Shown one piece after another: positions 24,745-32,844 of a stretch of DNA of 48,976 nucleotides. The notes under the pieces were generated by a model. It did not search any database, was not told the DNA's origin, and was given only the letters and a program-made list of their open reading frames with translations. The translations under genes and the position numbers were made by a program. Origin of the DNA: Rhodobacteraceae bacterium UBA6141 (GTDB lineage: Bacteria; Pseudomonadota; Alphaproteobacteria; Rhodobacterales; Rhodobacteraceae); the NCBI GenBank assembly GCA_002423245.1, contig DIVD01000002.1, positions 1 to 48,976 on the forward strand, in the 5' to 3' direction. Position 1 is the stretch's first letter. Each line of letters begins with the position of its first letter.

Positions 24745-25104
24745 TCAGGCGGCAGGCGCGTCCTTGAAGCGGATCGACTCGCCGCAGCCGCAGGCCTCGG
24801 CCACGTTGGGATTGTTGAACTTGAAGCCCTGCTCCAGCAGCGAGGTTTCATAGTCGATTTCGGTGCCGAACAGGAACATCTGCGCCATCGGCGCGATCAT
24901 CACCCGCGCGCCGCCCTGTTCCACCACCTCGTCCATCGGGCCGGGCTCGGCGGCGATCTCCATGGTGTATTCCATGCCCGCGCAGCCGCCCTTCTTGACG
25001 CCGATGCGCAGGCCATGCCCGCCATCCCTGGCCATCAGCCGCGAGATCTGCGCGGCGGCGGCGGGGGTGATGCTGACGGGCGGGGTGCCGGGGATGCCGA
25101 ACAT
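24745..25104 (-). CDS. A-type iron-sulfur carrier (HesB/IscA/SufA/ErpA family)
   Basis: This 119-residue protein has the three conserved cysteines of A-type carriers, one in VKKGGCAGMEYT and two in EACGCGESI near the C-terminus. It also has LLEQGFKFNNPNVAEACGCG, the family signature. These proteins pass Fe-S clusters to targets in the cytoplasm. The N-terminal PPVSITPAAAAQISRLM is the usual beginning. A strong sigma-70 promoter lies just upstream. Which of SufA, IscA or ErpA it represents cannot be decided here, because no suf or isc genes are adjacent. Confidence 0.92.
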   Translation of the reverse strand: MFGIPGTPPVSITPAAAAQISRLMARDGGHGLRIGVKKGGCAGMEYTMEIAAEPGPMDEVVEQGGARVMIAPMAQMFLFGTEIDYETSLLEQGFKFNNPNVAEACGCGESIRFKDAPAA

Positions 25105-25130
25105 GGGAAGGATCCTTCTGGTCTCGCCTC

Positions 25131-25159
25131 AATATAGGGCGCAGATACCGCAATCTCAA
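25131..25159 (-). promoter_or_regulatory. Strong predicted sigma-70 promoter of the Fe-S carrier gene
   Basis: On the minus strand TTGAGA (plus 25154-25159) and TATATT (plus 25131-25136) are separated by 17 bases, each close to consensus. The predicted start near 25124 leaves a leader of about 20 bases containing an AGGATC-type ribosome-binding site. Confidence 0.65.
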
Positions 25160-25595
25160 GCAAGGGCTGCGCGGGATCGCCGGCGCGGCGCGAGTGATGC
25201 TGCCCGAATCGCCCGCTGCCGCGATTCGGTCAGCCCTCTCCGACCGGTGCGCCGGAGCGGAGCCGGCCGTCATCGTGCCGCCCCGGCAGCGGGCGGGTGG
25301 CCCCTGGCGGCGCTGAAGTCTTGGGCGCTGCGCAAACCGGGTGCCGGGCGGGCAGGGCCTGCGCGCCTTGCCGCGCCTCATCCTGCGCGCGGGTATTGCC
25401 GCGGTGCAGCGTCGCGAGGGCGCGATTGCGTCGCTTTCGCGCCCTTCGATGCCGCTATCGGCCGGTCGGGTGCCACATGCTTCGGCCCGGGGGGAACGGG
25501 ACGACCGGACCCAGGCGACAGGTTGAAATGCCGCAGCCGATTTGCTCTGGTCGGCCAACGGGGAAACAAGACCATGATGATCCGGGGAGCCCGAG
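25160..25595. other. Gene-free divergent intergenic region
   Basis: About 440 bases separate the Fe-S carrier promoter from the ABC transporter start. I see no credible gene on either strand. A GGGCGCG/CGCGCCC inverted repeat with a 13-base loop lies at 25418-25444. A TTGAAA near 25524 could be the -35 of the ABC operon, but no good -10 follows at the right spacing. Confidence 0.5.
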
Positions 25596-26711
25596 TTGAA
25601 CGCATCCAGGCCCGACTCCACGCCCGACGCGGCATTTGTCGAATTCGACCGGGTTCAGAAGAGCTACGACGGCGAGACGCTCGTGGTGAAGGATCTGAAC
25701 CTGACCATCGCCAGGGGCGAGTTCCTGACCATGCTGGGTCCGTCGGGTTCGGGCAAGACCACCTGCCTGATGATGCTGGCCGGCTTCGAGACCGCAACGC
25801 ATGGCGAGATCAGGCTGGCGGGCCGGCCGATCAACCAGGTGCCGCCGCACAAGCGCGGCATCGGCATGGTGTTCCAGAACTACGCGCTGTTCCCGCATAT
25901 GAGCGTCGGCGAAAACCTCGCCTTTCCGCTGGAAGTGCGCGGCATGCGCAGGGCCGAACGTGCGGCGAAGGTCGCCCGCGCGCTCGACATGGTGCAGATG
26001 GGCGCCTTTGCGAACCGCCGGCCCGCGCAGCTTTCGGGCGGGCAGCAGCAGCGGATCGCGCTGGCGCGCGCGCTGGTCTTCGATCCCGAACTGGTGCTGA
26101 TGGACGAGCCGCTGGGCGCGCTCGACAAGCAGTTGCGCGAGCATATGCAGTTCGAGATCAAGGCGCTGCATGACCGGCTGGGGATCACGGTCGTCTATGT
26201 CACGCATGATCAGGGCGAGGCGCTGACCATGTCGGACCGCATCGCCGTGTTCAACGACGGGCGCATTCAGCAGCTCGCGCCGCCCGCCGAGCTTTACGAG
26301 CGCCCCAAGAACAGCTTCGTCGCGCAGTTCATCGGCGAGAACAACAAGCTGCCCGGCATCATCGAGGCGTTCGATGACAAGAAGGCGCTGGTGCGGCTGG
26401 CGACCGGCGAGGTGATCGACGCGACCCCGGTGAACATCCGCGCCAGGGGCCAGCAGACGCTGGTGTCGATCCGCCCCGAGAGGGTGGAGTTCAAGCCCGA
26501 GATGATGCCGCCGGGGGTGCACCGCATTGCCGCCGACGTGCTGGAAGTGGTCTATATGGGCGACATCTTCCGCACGCGGATGCGTGTTGCCGGATCGGAA
26601 GATTTCGTGATGAAATGCCGCAACACCATCGGGCAGCGCAGGCTGACCCCCGGCGAGCGGATCGAGATCGCCTGGCATCCCGAGGATGCAAGGGCGCTCG
26701 ACCCGATGTGA
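25596..26711 (+). CDS. ABC importer ATP-binding protein, polyamine (PotA) type
   Basis: This 371-residue ATPase drives import through the two permeases encoded downstream. It has the Walker A GPSGSGKT, Q-loop FQNYALFPHMSV, signature LSGGQQQR, Walker B LVLMDEPLGALDK and switch His in YVTHDQGEA, followed by a C-terminal TOBE-type domain. The reading frame appears to open with TTG (25596), preceded by GGGGAG at 7 bases; no in-frame ATG precedes the Walker A. Overall form is that of spermidine/putrescine importers. The true substrate is not proven. Confidence 0.92.
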   Translation: MNASRPDSTPDAAFVEFDRVQKSYDGETLVVKDLNLTIARGEFLTMLGPSGSGKTTCLMMLAGFETATHGEIRLAGRPINQVPPHKRGIGMVFQNYALFPHMSVGENLAFPLEVRGMRRAERAAKVARALDMVQMGAFANRRPAQLSGGQQQRIALARALVFDPELVLMDEPLGALDKQLREHMQFEIKALHDRLGITVVYVTHDQGEALTMSDRIAVFNDGRIQQLAPPAELYERPKNSFVAQFIGENNKLPGIIEAFDDKKALVRLATGEVIDATPVNIRARGQQTLVSIRPERVEFKPEMMPPGVHRIAADVLEVVYMGDIFRTRMRVAGSEDFVMKCRNTIGQRRLTPGERIEIAWHPEDARALDPM

Positions 26712-26740
26712 AGGCTCCCCGGCGCCGGATGGCCGGGCCG

Positions 26741-26776
26741 CTGAAGACGCTGAAGACGCTGAAGATGATGAAGACG
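26741..26776 (+). repeat. 9-base tandem repeat upstream of the binding-protein gene
   Basis: CTGAAGACG is repeated at 26741 and 26750 and again in altered form (CTGAAGATGATGAAGACG) from 26759. It lies in the leader between the ATPase and the binding-protein gene, 45 bases before the latter's ATG. Confidence 0.75.
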
Positions 26777-26820
26777 CTGACCCATCAACACAAGAAACCA
26801 AGTCCAACCGGGAGAAGACC

Positions 26821-27891
26821 ATGAAGAAGATCCTGACCCTGTCCACGGCGCTGAGCGCTGTCGGCCTTGCCGCCAGCGCGCAGGAGGTGACCGTGATGTC
26901 CTGGGGCGGCGCCTATACCGTCAGCCAGGTCGAGGCCTATCACAAGCCCTTCACCGCCGAGACCGGCATCAAGGTGGTGTCGGTGGATGCCGACAACCCC
27001 GCCACCCCGATCAAGGCCATGGTCGAGGCCGGCAACGTCACCGTCGACGTGGCCGATGTGGAATATGCCGACTCGATCCGCCTGTGCGACGAGGGCCTGC
27101 TGGAAGAGATCGACCCCTCGATCCTGCCGCCCGCGCCCGACGGCACCCCCGCGACCGAAGACTTCCTGCCCGGCGCGCTGACCGACTGCGCCGTCGCCTC
27201 GATCGTTTTCTCGACGGTCTATGCCTACGACACGACCAAGTTCCCCGAAGGCCCGACCACGATGGCCGATTTCTTCGACCTCGAGAAATTCCCCGGCAAG
27301 CGCGGCATGCGCAAGGGCGCCAAGGCCAACCTCGAAATGGCGCTGATGGCCGACGGCGTGCCGGCGGACGAGGTCTATGCCACGCTGGAAACCGACGAGG
27401 GCATCGACCGCGCCTTCGCCATGCTCGACAAGATCAAGGACGACACGGTCTGGTGGGAGGCCGGGGCGCAGCCGCCGCAACTGCTGGCGGATGGCGAGGT
27501 GGCGATGACCACCGCCTATAACGGCCGGATCTTCGCCGCGCAGGTCGCCGAGGGCAAGCCGTTCCAGATCGTCTGGGATGGCCAGGTCTATGAATACGAC
27601 CTGTTCGTGATCCCCAAGGGCGCGCCGAACCTGGAGAACGCGCTGGAATTCATCAAGTTCGCGACCGACACCCAGCGTCTGGCCGACCAGGCGAAATGGA
27701 TCAGCTACGGCCCGGCGCGCAAATCCTCGGGGGCGCTGGTCGGGCTCTATCAGGATGGCAAGACCGAGATGGCGCCGCACATGCCGACCTCGGCCGAGAA
27801 CCTGACCAATGCGCTGGCCTCGTCCTACGAGTTCTGGGTGGACCGCGATTCCGAGCTGAACGAGCGCTTCAACGCCTGGCTGGCGGTGTAG
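26821..27891 (+). CDS. ABC importer periplasmic binding protein, polyamine (PotD) type
   Basis: This 356-residue extracytoplasmic solute-binding protein has a signal peptide (MKKILTLSTALSAVGLAASAQ) and the PotD-like fold. Visible segments are VTVMSWGGAYTVSQVEAYHKPF near the mature N-terminus, VDVADVEYADSIRLCDEG, and AYNGRIFAAQVAEGKPFQIVWDG around the ligand cleft. A GGGAGAAG ribosome-binding site immediately precedes the ATG. Expression probably exceeds that of the permeases, because a strong stem-loop follows the stop codon. The ligand is likely a polyamine or similar cation but is not certain. Confidence 0.92.
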   Translation: MKKILTLSTALSAVGLAASAQEVTVMSWGGAYTVSQVEAYHKPFTAETGIKVVSVDADNPATPIKAMVEAGNVTVDVADVEYADSIRLCDEGLLEEIDPSILPPAPDGTPATEDFLPGALTDCAVASIVFSTVYAYDTTKFPEGPTTMADFFDLEKFPGKRGMRKGAKANLEMALMADGVPADEVYATLETDEGIDRAFAMLDKIKDDTVWWEAGAQPPQLLADGEVAMTTAYNGRIFAAQVAEGKPFQIVWDGQVYEYDLFVIPKGAPNLENALEFIKFATDTQRLADQAKWISYGPARKSSGALVGLYQDGKTEMAPHMPTSAENLTNALASSYEFWVDRDSELNERFNAWLAV

Positions 27892-27919
27892 GCCGCTTTC
27901 GCTGTCGCGTGACAATCCG

Positions 27920-27942
27920 GGGCGGCGCCGCATGCGCCGCCC
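27920..27942 (+). promoter_or_regulatory. Intercistronic stem-loop after the binding-protein gene
   Basis: GGGCGGCGC, loop CGCAT, GCGCCGCCC form a perfect 9-bp stem between the binding-protein stop (27891) and the permease start (27965). There is no T-run. It probably stabilises the upstream mRNA segment and lowers downstream expression, as in other binding-protein operons. Confidence 0.6.
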
Positions 27943-27964
27943 TGCCAGAGCGGGGACAATCACC

Positions 27965-29239
27965 ATGCTCGCCATGGATGCAACGGGCGCCGATGCCGGG
28001 CGCGGGGGCCTGACCACCGCCGACGGCAAGCCGCTGAAACAGGCGCTGGCAACGGCGCAATCGCGCGCGCGGCGCCGGGCGCTGCTGCTGGTGCTGCCGC
28101 TGCTGGCCTTCATCGTCATCACCTTCGTGGTGCCGATCGGCCAGCTTCTGTTCCGCTCGGTCTACAATGACGGCTTCTCGGCCAACATGCCGCAGATTTC
28201 GGCCTGGTTCCGCGAGACGGAGCCGGGCACCGAGCCGGACGAGGCCGCCTATGCCGCGCTGGCCGCGGATCTTGCCGCCGCCGCCGAGGCGCGCAGCGTC
28301 GGCGTGGTCGGCACCCGCGTGAACTACGAGATGTCCGGGACCCGCTCGCTTTTCACCGCCGCGGGCCGCAAGGCCGGGGATCTGAAGCCGCCCTTCCGCG
28401 AGGCGCTGCTGGAGCTGAACGGGACATGGGGCGACCCGCAGCTCTGGGGGGTGATGCGCTCCGTCTCCTCCGCCTACAGCGCGAACTTCTACCTCGCGGC
28501 GCTGGATCTCGCCCGCGATGCGAACGGCGACATCGTCCGCGCGCCCGAAGGCCGGCGCATCTATGGCATGCTGTTCCTGCGCACGCTGTGGCTGTCGGCG
28601 CTGATCACCGGGCTGTGCCTGATCCTGGCCTATCCGGTGGCGCATCTGCTGGCGACGCTGCCGCTGGCGAAATCCAACCTGCTGATGATCCTGGTGCTGC
28701 TGCCGTTCTGGACCTCGCTGCTGGTGCGCACGACAAGCTGGATGGTGCTGTTGCAGGAACAGGGCGTGGTCAACAACACCATGGTCGCGCTCGGCCTCAT
28801 CGGCGAGGACGGCCGGATTCAGATGATGTACAACCGGACCGGCACGATCATCGCGATGACGCATATCCTGCTGCCGTTCATGATCCTGCCGCTCTATTCC
28901 GTGATGCGCCCGATCAACCCCGGCTATGTGCGCGCCGCCCGCAGCCTTGGCGCGACCAGCTGGACGGCCTTCCGCCGGGTCTACCTGCCGCAGACGCTGC
29001 CGGGGATCGGGGCGGGGGCGCTTCTCGTGTTCATCCTGGCGGTCGGCTACTACATCACCCCGGCGCTGGTCGGCGGAGCCTCGGGGCAGCTGATCTCCAA
29101 CCTCATCGCCTATCACATGCAGGACAGCCTGAACTGGTCGCTGGCCGCCGCGCTCGCCGCGCTGCTGCTGGCCGGGGTGCTGATCCTCTACTGGCTCTAC
29201 GACCGGCTGATCGGCATCGACAAGCTGAAACTGGGCTGA
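27965..29239 (+). CDS. ABC importer permease, PotB type
   Basis: This 424-residue inner-membrane permease is longer than the usual 280-310 residues because a periplasmic insertion of roughly 100 residues (around NMPQISAWFRETEPG to YSANFYLAALDLAR) lies between helices 1 and 2. The EAA loop for ATPase contact is YVRAARSLGATSWTAFRRVYLPQTLPGIGAGAL. ATG at 27965 follows GGGGACA; ATGs at 27932 and 27974 are alternatives. Long-insert PotB forms are common in Rhodobacterales. Confidence 0.9.
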   Translation: MLAMDATGADAGRGGLTTADGKPLKQALATAQSRARRRALLLVLPLLAFIVITFVVPIGQLLFRSVYNDGFSANMPQISAWFRETEPGTEPDEAAYAALAADLAAAAEARSVGVVGTRVNYEMSGTRSLFTAAGRKAGDLKPPFREALLELNGTWGDPQLWGVMRSVSSAYSANFYLAALDLARDANGDIVRAPEGRRIYGMLFLRTLWLSALITGLCLILAYPVAHLLATLPLAKSNLLMILVLLPFWTSLLVRTTSWMVLLQEQGVVNNTMVALGLIGEDGRIQMMYNRTGTIIAMTHILLPFMILPLYSVMRPINPGYVRAARSLGATSWTAFRRVYLPQTLPGIGAGALLVFILAVGYYITPALVGGASGQLISNLIAYHMQDSLNWSLAAALAALLLAGVLILYWLYDRLIGIDKLKLG

Positions 29240-29251
29240 CCCGCGTCCGCG

Positions 29252-29299
29252 CTTCTTGCTGGCCCAAATATCCCGGGGGTGCGGGGGCAGCGCCCCCGC
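29252..29299 (+). repeat. Interspersed intergenic element, copy B (core plus GC hairpin)
   Basis: CTTCTTGCTGG, then C, then CCAAATATCCCGGG is followed by a perfect 8-bp hairpin GCGGGGGC/GCCCCCGC with a 3-base loop (29281-29299). The core matches copy A (1319-1373, opposite strand) at all but one base, while the hairpin stem differs in sequence but is kept as a hairpin. It lies between the two permease genes of the ABC operon, 11 bases after the first. Confidence 0.78.
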
Positions 29300-29320
29300 C
29301 CGCCGCACAAGGAGACCGCC

Positions 29321-30241
29321 ATGGCCCTTCCGATCTACGCCTCCCCGCTCGAGAGGGTCTGGCACTGGACCTACAAGGCGATCTGCGCCGCGATCTTCGT
29401 GTTCCTGATCGCGCCGATCCTGATCGTGATCCCGCTGTCGTTCAACGCCGAGCCCTATTTCACCTTCACCGAAAAGATGCTGTCCCTCGACCCCGAGGGC
29501 TATTCGCTGCGCTGGTACGACAGGTTGCTGACCTTCGGGATGCAGGCCCCCGACGCGCCCCGCGACCTGTCCTGGTGGGAGGATGTGCGCCGCAACGCCA
29601 CATGGATCGACGTTGCGTGGAATTCCCTCGTGATCGGCCTCTTCGCCACGCTGCTGGCCACCGGGCTCGGCACACTCGCCGCGCTCGGGCTCAGCCGGGC
29701 AGAGATGCCCTGGCGGCGCCCGATCATGGCGGTGCTGATCTCGCCGATGATCGTGCCGATCATCATCACCGCCACCGGGCTGTTCTTCTTCTATTCGAGG
29801 ATCCAGATCCAGAAATGGGGCGTGCCCTATCTGGGCATCATCCTGGCCCATGCGACGCTGGGCATCCCCTTCGTGATCATCACCGTCACCGCCACGCTGT
29901 CGGGCTTCGACCGCTCGCTGAGCCGCGCCGCCGCCAGCCTGGGGGCGGGCCCGCGCACCACCTTCTTCAAGGTGATCCTGCCGCTGATCCTGCCGGGCGT
30001 GGTGTCGGGCGCGCTCTTTGCCTTCGTCACCTCCTTCGACGAGGTGGTGGTGGTGCTGTTCATCGCCGGGCATGACGAGCAGACGATCCCGCGGCAGATG
30101 TGGAACGGCATCCGCGAGCAGATCAGCCCGGCGATCCTTGCCGTGGCGACGATCCTGGTGGTGGTGTCGGTCGCGCTGCTGGCCACGGTGGAGATCCTGC
30201 GCCGCCGCAGCGAGAGGTTGCGCGGGCTGGCGGCGGCCTGA
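29321..30241 (+). CDS. ABC importer permease, PotC type
   Basis: This 306-residue permease begins MALPIYASPLERVWHWTYKA. The EAA loop is LSRAAASLGAGPRTTFFKVILPLILPGVVSGALFAFVTSFDEVVVVLF, typical of PotC. The start at 29321 is supported by AAGGAGA 6 bases before it. An insertion (LLTFGMQAPDAPRDLSWWED) lies in the periplasmic loop between helices 1 and 2. It is the last gene of the importer operon and converges on the AEC transporter with a 22-base gap. Confidence 0.92.
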   Translation: MALPIYASPLERVWHWTYKAICAAIFVFLIAPILIVIPLSFNAEPYFTFTEKMLSLDPEGYSLRWYDRLLTFGMQAPDAPRDLSWWEDVRRNATWIDVAWNSLVIGLFATLLATGLGTLAALGLSRAEMPWRRPIMAVLISPMIVPIIITATGLFFFYSRIQIQKWGVPYLGIILAHATLGIPFVIITVTATLSGFDRSLSRAAASLGAGPRTTFFKVILPLILPGVVSGALFAFVTSFDEVVVVLFIAGHDEQTIPRQMWNGIREQISPAILAVATILVVVSVALLATVEILRRRSERLRGLAAA

Positions 30242-30263
30242 ACCGCAGGACAATGGCAATGGC

Positions 30264-31202
30264 CTACGGCAGCAGCGCGAGCCAGGCCCAGATCGTCAGC
30301 GCCGAGGCGGCGGTAGCGATCAGCACGCTGGAGGCGGCGACGCGGCGCGCCGCGCCATACATGTTGGCGAAGAGATAGGCGTTCACCCCCGGCGGCATCG
30401 AGCCGGTGACGACCGACGAGCGCAGCCCCGCGGTATCGAGGCCCAGCCCCCAGCGGCCGCTTGCATAGGCCAGCGCGGGATGCACCAGCAGCGACAGCGC
30501 GCAGACCATGGCAATGGCGCGCAGGTCGCCCTCGGGCCGATAGCGCAGCAGCACGCCGCCGAGGCCGAACAGCGCCGCGGGCAGCGCCGCGCTGGCCATC
30601 ATCCCGACGGCGGCGGCAACCGCCTCGGGTACGGGCGTCCCGGTCAGGTTCACCGCGAAGCCCGCGGCGATGCCGATCACCATCGGCGTGCGCACGATCC
30701 CGCCAAGCGCCGCCAGCGCCACCCGGCCGGGGCTGGTGCCGCGGCCGTGGTTGCGCACGATCTCCATGAAGGTGATGCCGAAGCCATAGAGCAGCGGCGA
30801 GTGGATCGAGATGATGGCAAAATTGCCGGCCAGCGCATCCGGGCCATAGGCGCGCTCGGTGATCGGGATGCCCATGAGCAACGAATTGGAGAACAGGCAG
30901 CAAAAGCCGATCGCAACCGCATCGGTCGCCGGGCGCCCGAACAGCCAGATCGCGCCGGCGAAGCCGAGCCCGAAGCTGGTGAAGGCGCCAAGGTAGAAGC
31001 TGACGAGGATCCGCGGGTCCCATCCTGCCGCGAGATCCATCGCGGCGATCGACTTGAACAGCAGCACCGGCACCGCGAAGGTCTGCGCGAAGTGCATCAC
31101 CCCCTCGACCGCGCTTTCGCTGAACAGCCCGCGCCAGGCGGCGGCATAGCCGAAGCCGATGATCAGGAACACCGGCAGGATGACGTCGATAAGGGCCTGC
31201 AT
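30264..31202 (-). CDS. AEC (auxin efflux carrier) family transporter
   Basis: This 312-residue membrane protein has about ten hydrophobic helices in the 5+5 arrangement of the AEC family: MQALIDVILPVFLIIGFGYAAAWRG at the start, AIISIHSPLLYGFGITF mid-protein, and VTGSMPPGVNAYLFANMYG, a conserved segment, near the C-terminus. The family exports or takes up organic anions such as malate or malonate; the substrate here is unknown. Its start is 4 bases after the stop of the MBL-fold hydrolase gene, so it belongs to that leftward operon. Confidence 0.9.
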   Translation of the reverse strand: MQALIDVILPVFLIIGFGYAAAWRGLFSESAVEGVMHFAQTFAVPVLLFKSIAAMDLAAGWDPRILVSFYLGAFTSFGLGFAGAIWLFGRPATDAVAIGFCCLFSNSLLMGIPITERAYGPDALAGNFAIISIHSPLLYGFGITFMEIVRNHGRGTSPGRVALAALGGIVRTPMVIGIAAGFAVNLTGTPVPEAVAAAVGMMASAALPAALFGLGGVLLRYRPEGDLRAIAMVCALSLLVHPALAYASGRWGLGLDTAGLRSSVVTGSMPPGVNAYLFANMYGAARRVAASSVLIATAASALTIWAWLALLP

Positions 31203-31206
31203 CCGC

Positions 31207-32007
31207 TCAGATGCCGAGCTCGATCACCATGCCGTCATGGGCGGGGATGACATGGGCAGGCGTTTCCGCGGCGACGCGGTCATGGTCGAGGTCGATATGC
31301 ATGTTGGTCAGCACGGCGCGGGCCGGGGCGGCGCGCTCGATCCATTCCAGCGCGAGTGCCAGATGGGCATGTGTCGGGTGCGGGGTGCGGCGCAGCGCGT
31401 CGATCACGAACACCTCCAGCCCCTGCAGATGCGGCCAGACCGGCTCGTAGATCTCCGACACGTCGGGCATGTAGACCAGCCCGCCGATGCGGAAGCCAAG
31501 CGCGTCGATGCCGCCATGCGCGACCTTCAGCGGCAGGAACGGGATCGGCCCGCCCGCGCCCTCGATCTGGAAGGCGCCGCGGATCGCGTGCATGTCGCAG
31601 ATCGGCGGATAGGCCGAGCCTTCGGGCTGATCGAAGGCATAGGCAAAGCGGGCGTAGAGCGAATCCTGCGTCGGCCCGTCGGCCCAGACCGGCAGGCGGC
31701 GGCGGGTGTTGAACACGATCTGGCGCAGATCGTCGAGCCCGTGGGTATGGTCGGCATGGGCATGGGTGAAGACGACGGCATCCAGCACGCCGATGCCCGC
31801 CTTCAGCAACTGGGCGCGCATGTCGGGCGTGGTGTCGATCAGCGCGCGGGTGGTGCCGTTCGGGCCGATCCGTTCCACCAGCATCGAGCAGCGCAACCGG
31901 CTGTTGCGCGGGTTCTCGGGGTCGCATTCGCCCCAGTGGTTGCCAAGCCGGGGCACCCCGCCCGAGGAGCCGCAGCCAAGGATGGTGAAGCGCAAGCCGG
32001 TCTGCAT
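31207..32007 (-). CDS. MBL-fold metallo-hydrolase (PhnP/RNase Z-like)
   Basis: This 266-residue protein has the metallo-beta-lactamase metal motif HAHADHTHGLDDL (HxHxDH), an N-terminal FTILGCGSSGGVPRLG as in PhnP-type phosphodiesterases, CDPENPRNSRLRCS with a possible structural Cys pair, and later His/Asp ligands (THAHLALALEW, MHIDLDHDRV, HDGMVIEL). It probably hydrolyses cyclic phosphodiesters, but the substrate is unknown. It lies 2 bases after tatD in the tmk-holB-tatD operon, a conserved alphaproteobacterial order. Confidence 0.9.
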   Translation of the reverse strand: MQTGLRFTILGCGSSGGVPRLGNHWGECDPENPRNSRLRCSMLVERIGPNGTTRALIDTTPDMRAQLLKAGIGVLDAVVFTHAHADHTHGLDDLRQIVFNTRRRLPVWADGPTQDSLYARFAYAFDQPEGSAYPPICDMHAIRGAFQIEGAGGPIPFLPLKVAHGGIDALGFRIGGLVYMPDVSEIYEPVWPHLQGLEVFVIDALRRTPHPTHAHLALALEWIERAAPARAVLTNMHIDLDHDRVAAETPAHVIPAHDGMVIELGI

Positions 32008-32009
32008 GG

Positions 32010-32831
32010 TCAGGCGGCCCTCGCCTTGCGGGCCGCGCGGGGGAACAGCCGGTCGAAATTGGCGCTGGTGGCGGCGGCGAACTCGGGCAGGGTCAGCCCG
32101 AAGATCCCGGCCCCGACGCGGGCAGTCTCGGCGGCATAGGCCGGCTCGTTGCGGCGGCCCCGGTGCGGGGGCGGCGCGAGATAGGGCGCGTCGGTCTCCA
32201 GCAAGATGCGCTCCAGCGGGGCGGCGGCGAAGATCGCGCGCAGCTCGGCCGATTTCGGAAAGGCGGCGATGCCCGACATCGACAGGTAAAAGCCCAGATC
32301 GAGCGCCGCCCGCGCCAGGTCCGCGCCCGAGGAAAAGCAGTGCATCACGCACGAATAGGCGCCCTCGGCGTGTTCCTCGGCCAGGATGCGCGCCATGTCG
32401 GCATCGGCGTCGCGGGCATGGATGATCAGCGGCAGGCCGGTCTGCCGCGCGGCGGCGATGTGGATGCGCAGGCTTTGCTGCTGCACGTCGGCGCTCTGCG
32501 CGGTGTAATGGTAGTCGAGCCCCGTCTCGCCGATGCCGACGAATTTCGGGTGGCGGGCGAAGGCGAGCAGTTGCTCGACGCTTGCCGGCGGATCCTCGGC
32601 GGCGCGCATCGGATGCACGCCCGCGGCATAGAACACGCCCTCATGCGCCTCGGCGATTGCCCGGACGGCGGGTTCCGCATCCAGCCGGGTGCAGATCGTC
32701 ACCATCCGCGTCACCCCGGCGGCACCGGCGCGGGCGATGACCTCGGGCAGTTCGCCGGCGAACTCGGGAAAATCGAGATGGCAGTGGCTGTCCACGATTT
32801 CGGGGCTGTCGGGATCGGATGGTATCGGCAT
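32010..32831 (-). CDS. tatD: TatD family metal-dependent deoxyribonuclease
   Basis: This 273-residue TIM-barrel hydrolase carries the family metal ligands: DSHCHLDFPEF, GETGLDYHY, IIHARDAD, VMHCFSS and ETDAPYLAPPPHRGRRNEP. TatD proteins are 3'-5' DNases linked to DNA repair and quality control. The ATG at 32831 with GAGGAAAG upstream is preferred; an in-frame TTG eight codons earlier would overlap the holB stop. It sits between holB and the MBL hydrolase. Confidence 0.93.
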   Translation of the reverse strand: MPIPSDPDSPEIVDSHCHLDFPEFAGELPEVIARAGAAGVTRMVTICTRLDAEPAVRAIAEAHEGVFYAAGVHPMRAAEDPPASVEQLLAFARHPKFVGIGETGLDYHYTAQSADVQQQSLRIHIAAARQTGLPLIIHARDADADMARILAEEHAEGAYSCVMHCFSSGADLARAALDLGFYLSMSGIAAFPKSAELRAIFAAAPLERILLETDAPYLAPPPHRGRRNEPAYAAETARVGAGIFGLTLPEFAAATSANFDRLFPRAARKARAA

Positions 32832-32844
32832 TCCTCGGCTTTCC

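Noticed and set aside
25160..25595. Small genes in the gap before the ABC operon
   Set aside because: Several short frames exist on both strands but all are Arg/Pro/Gly-rich, lack ribosome-binding sites, and overlap each other.
27869..30259. 796-codon open frame antisense to the ABC permease genes
   Set aside because: It covers two genuine permeases with clear EAA motifs. The antisense product is Gln/Arg/His-rich and without domains.
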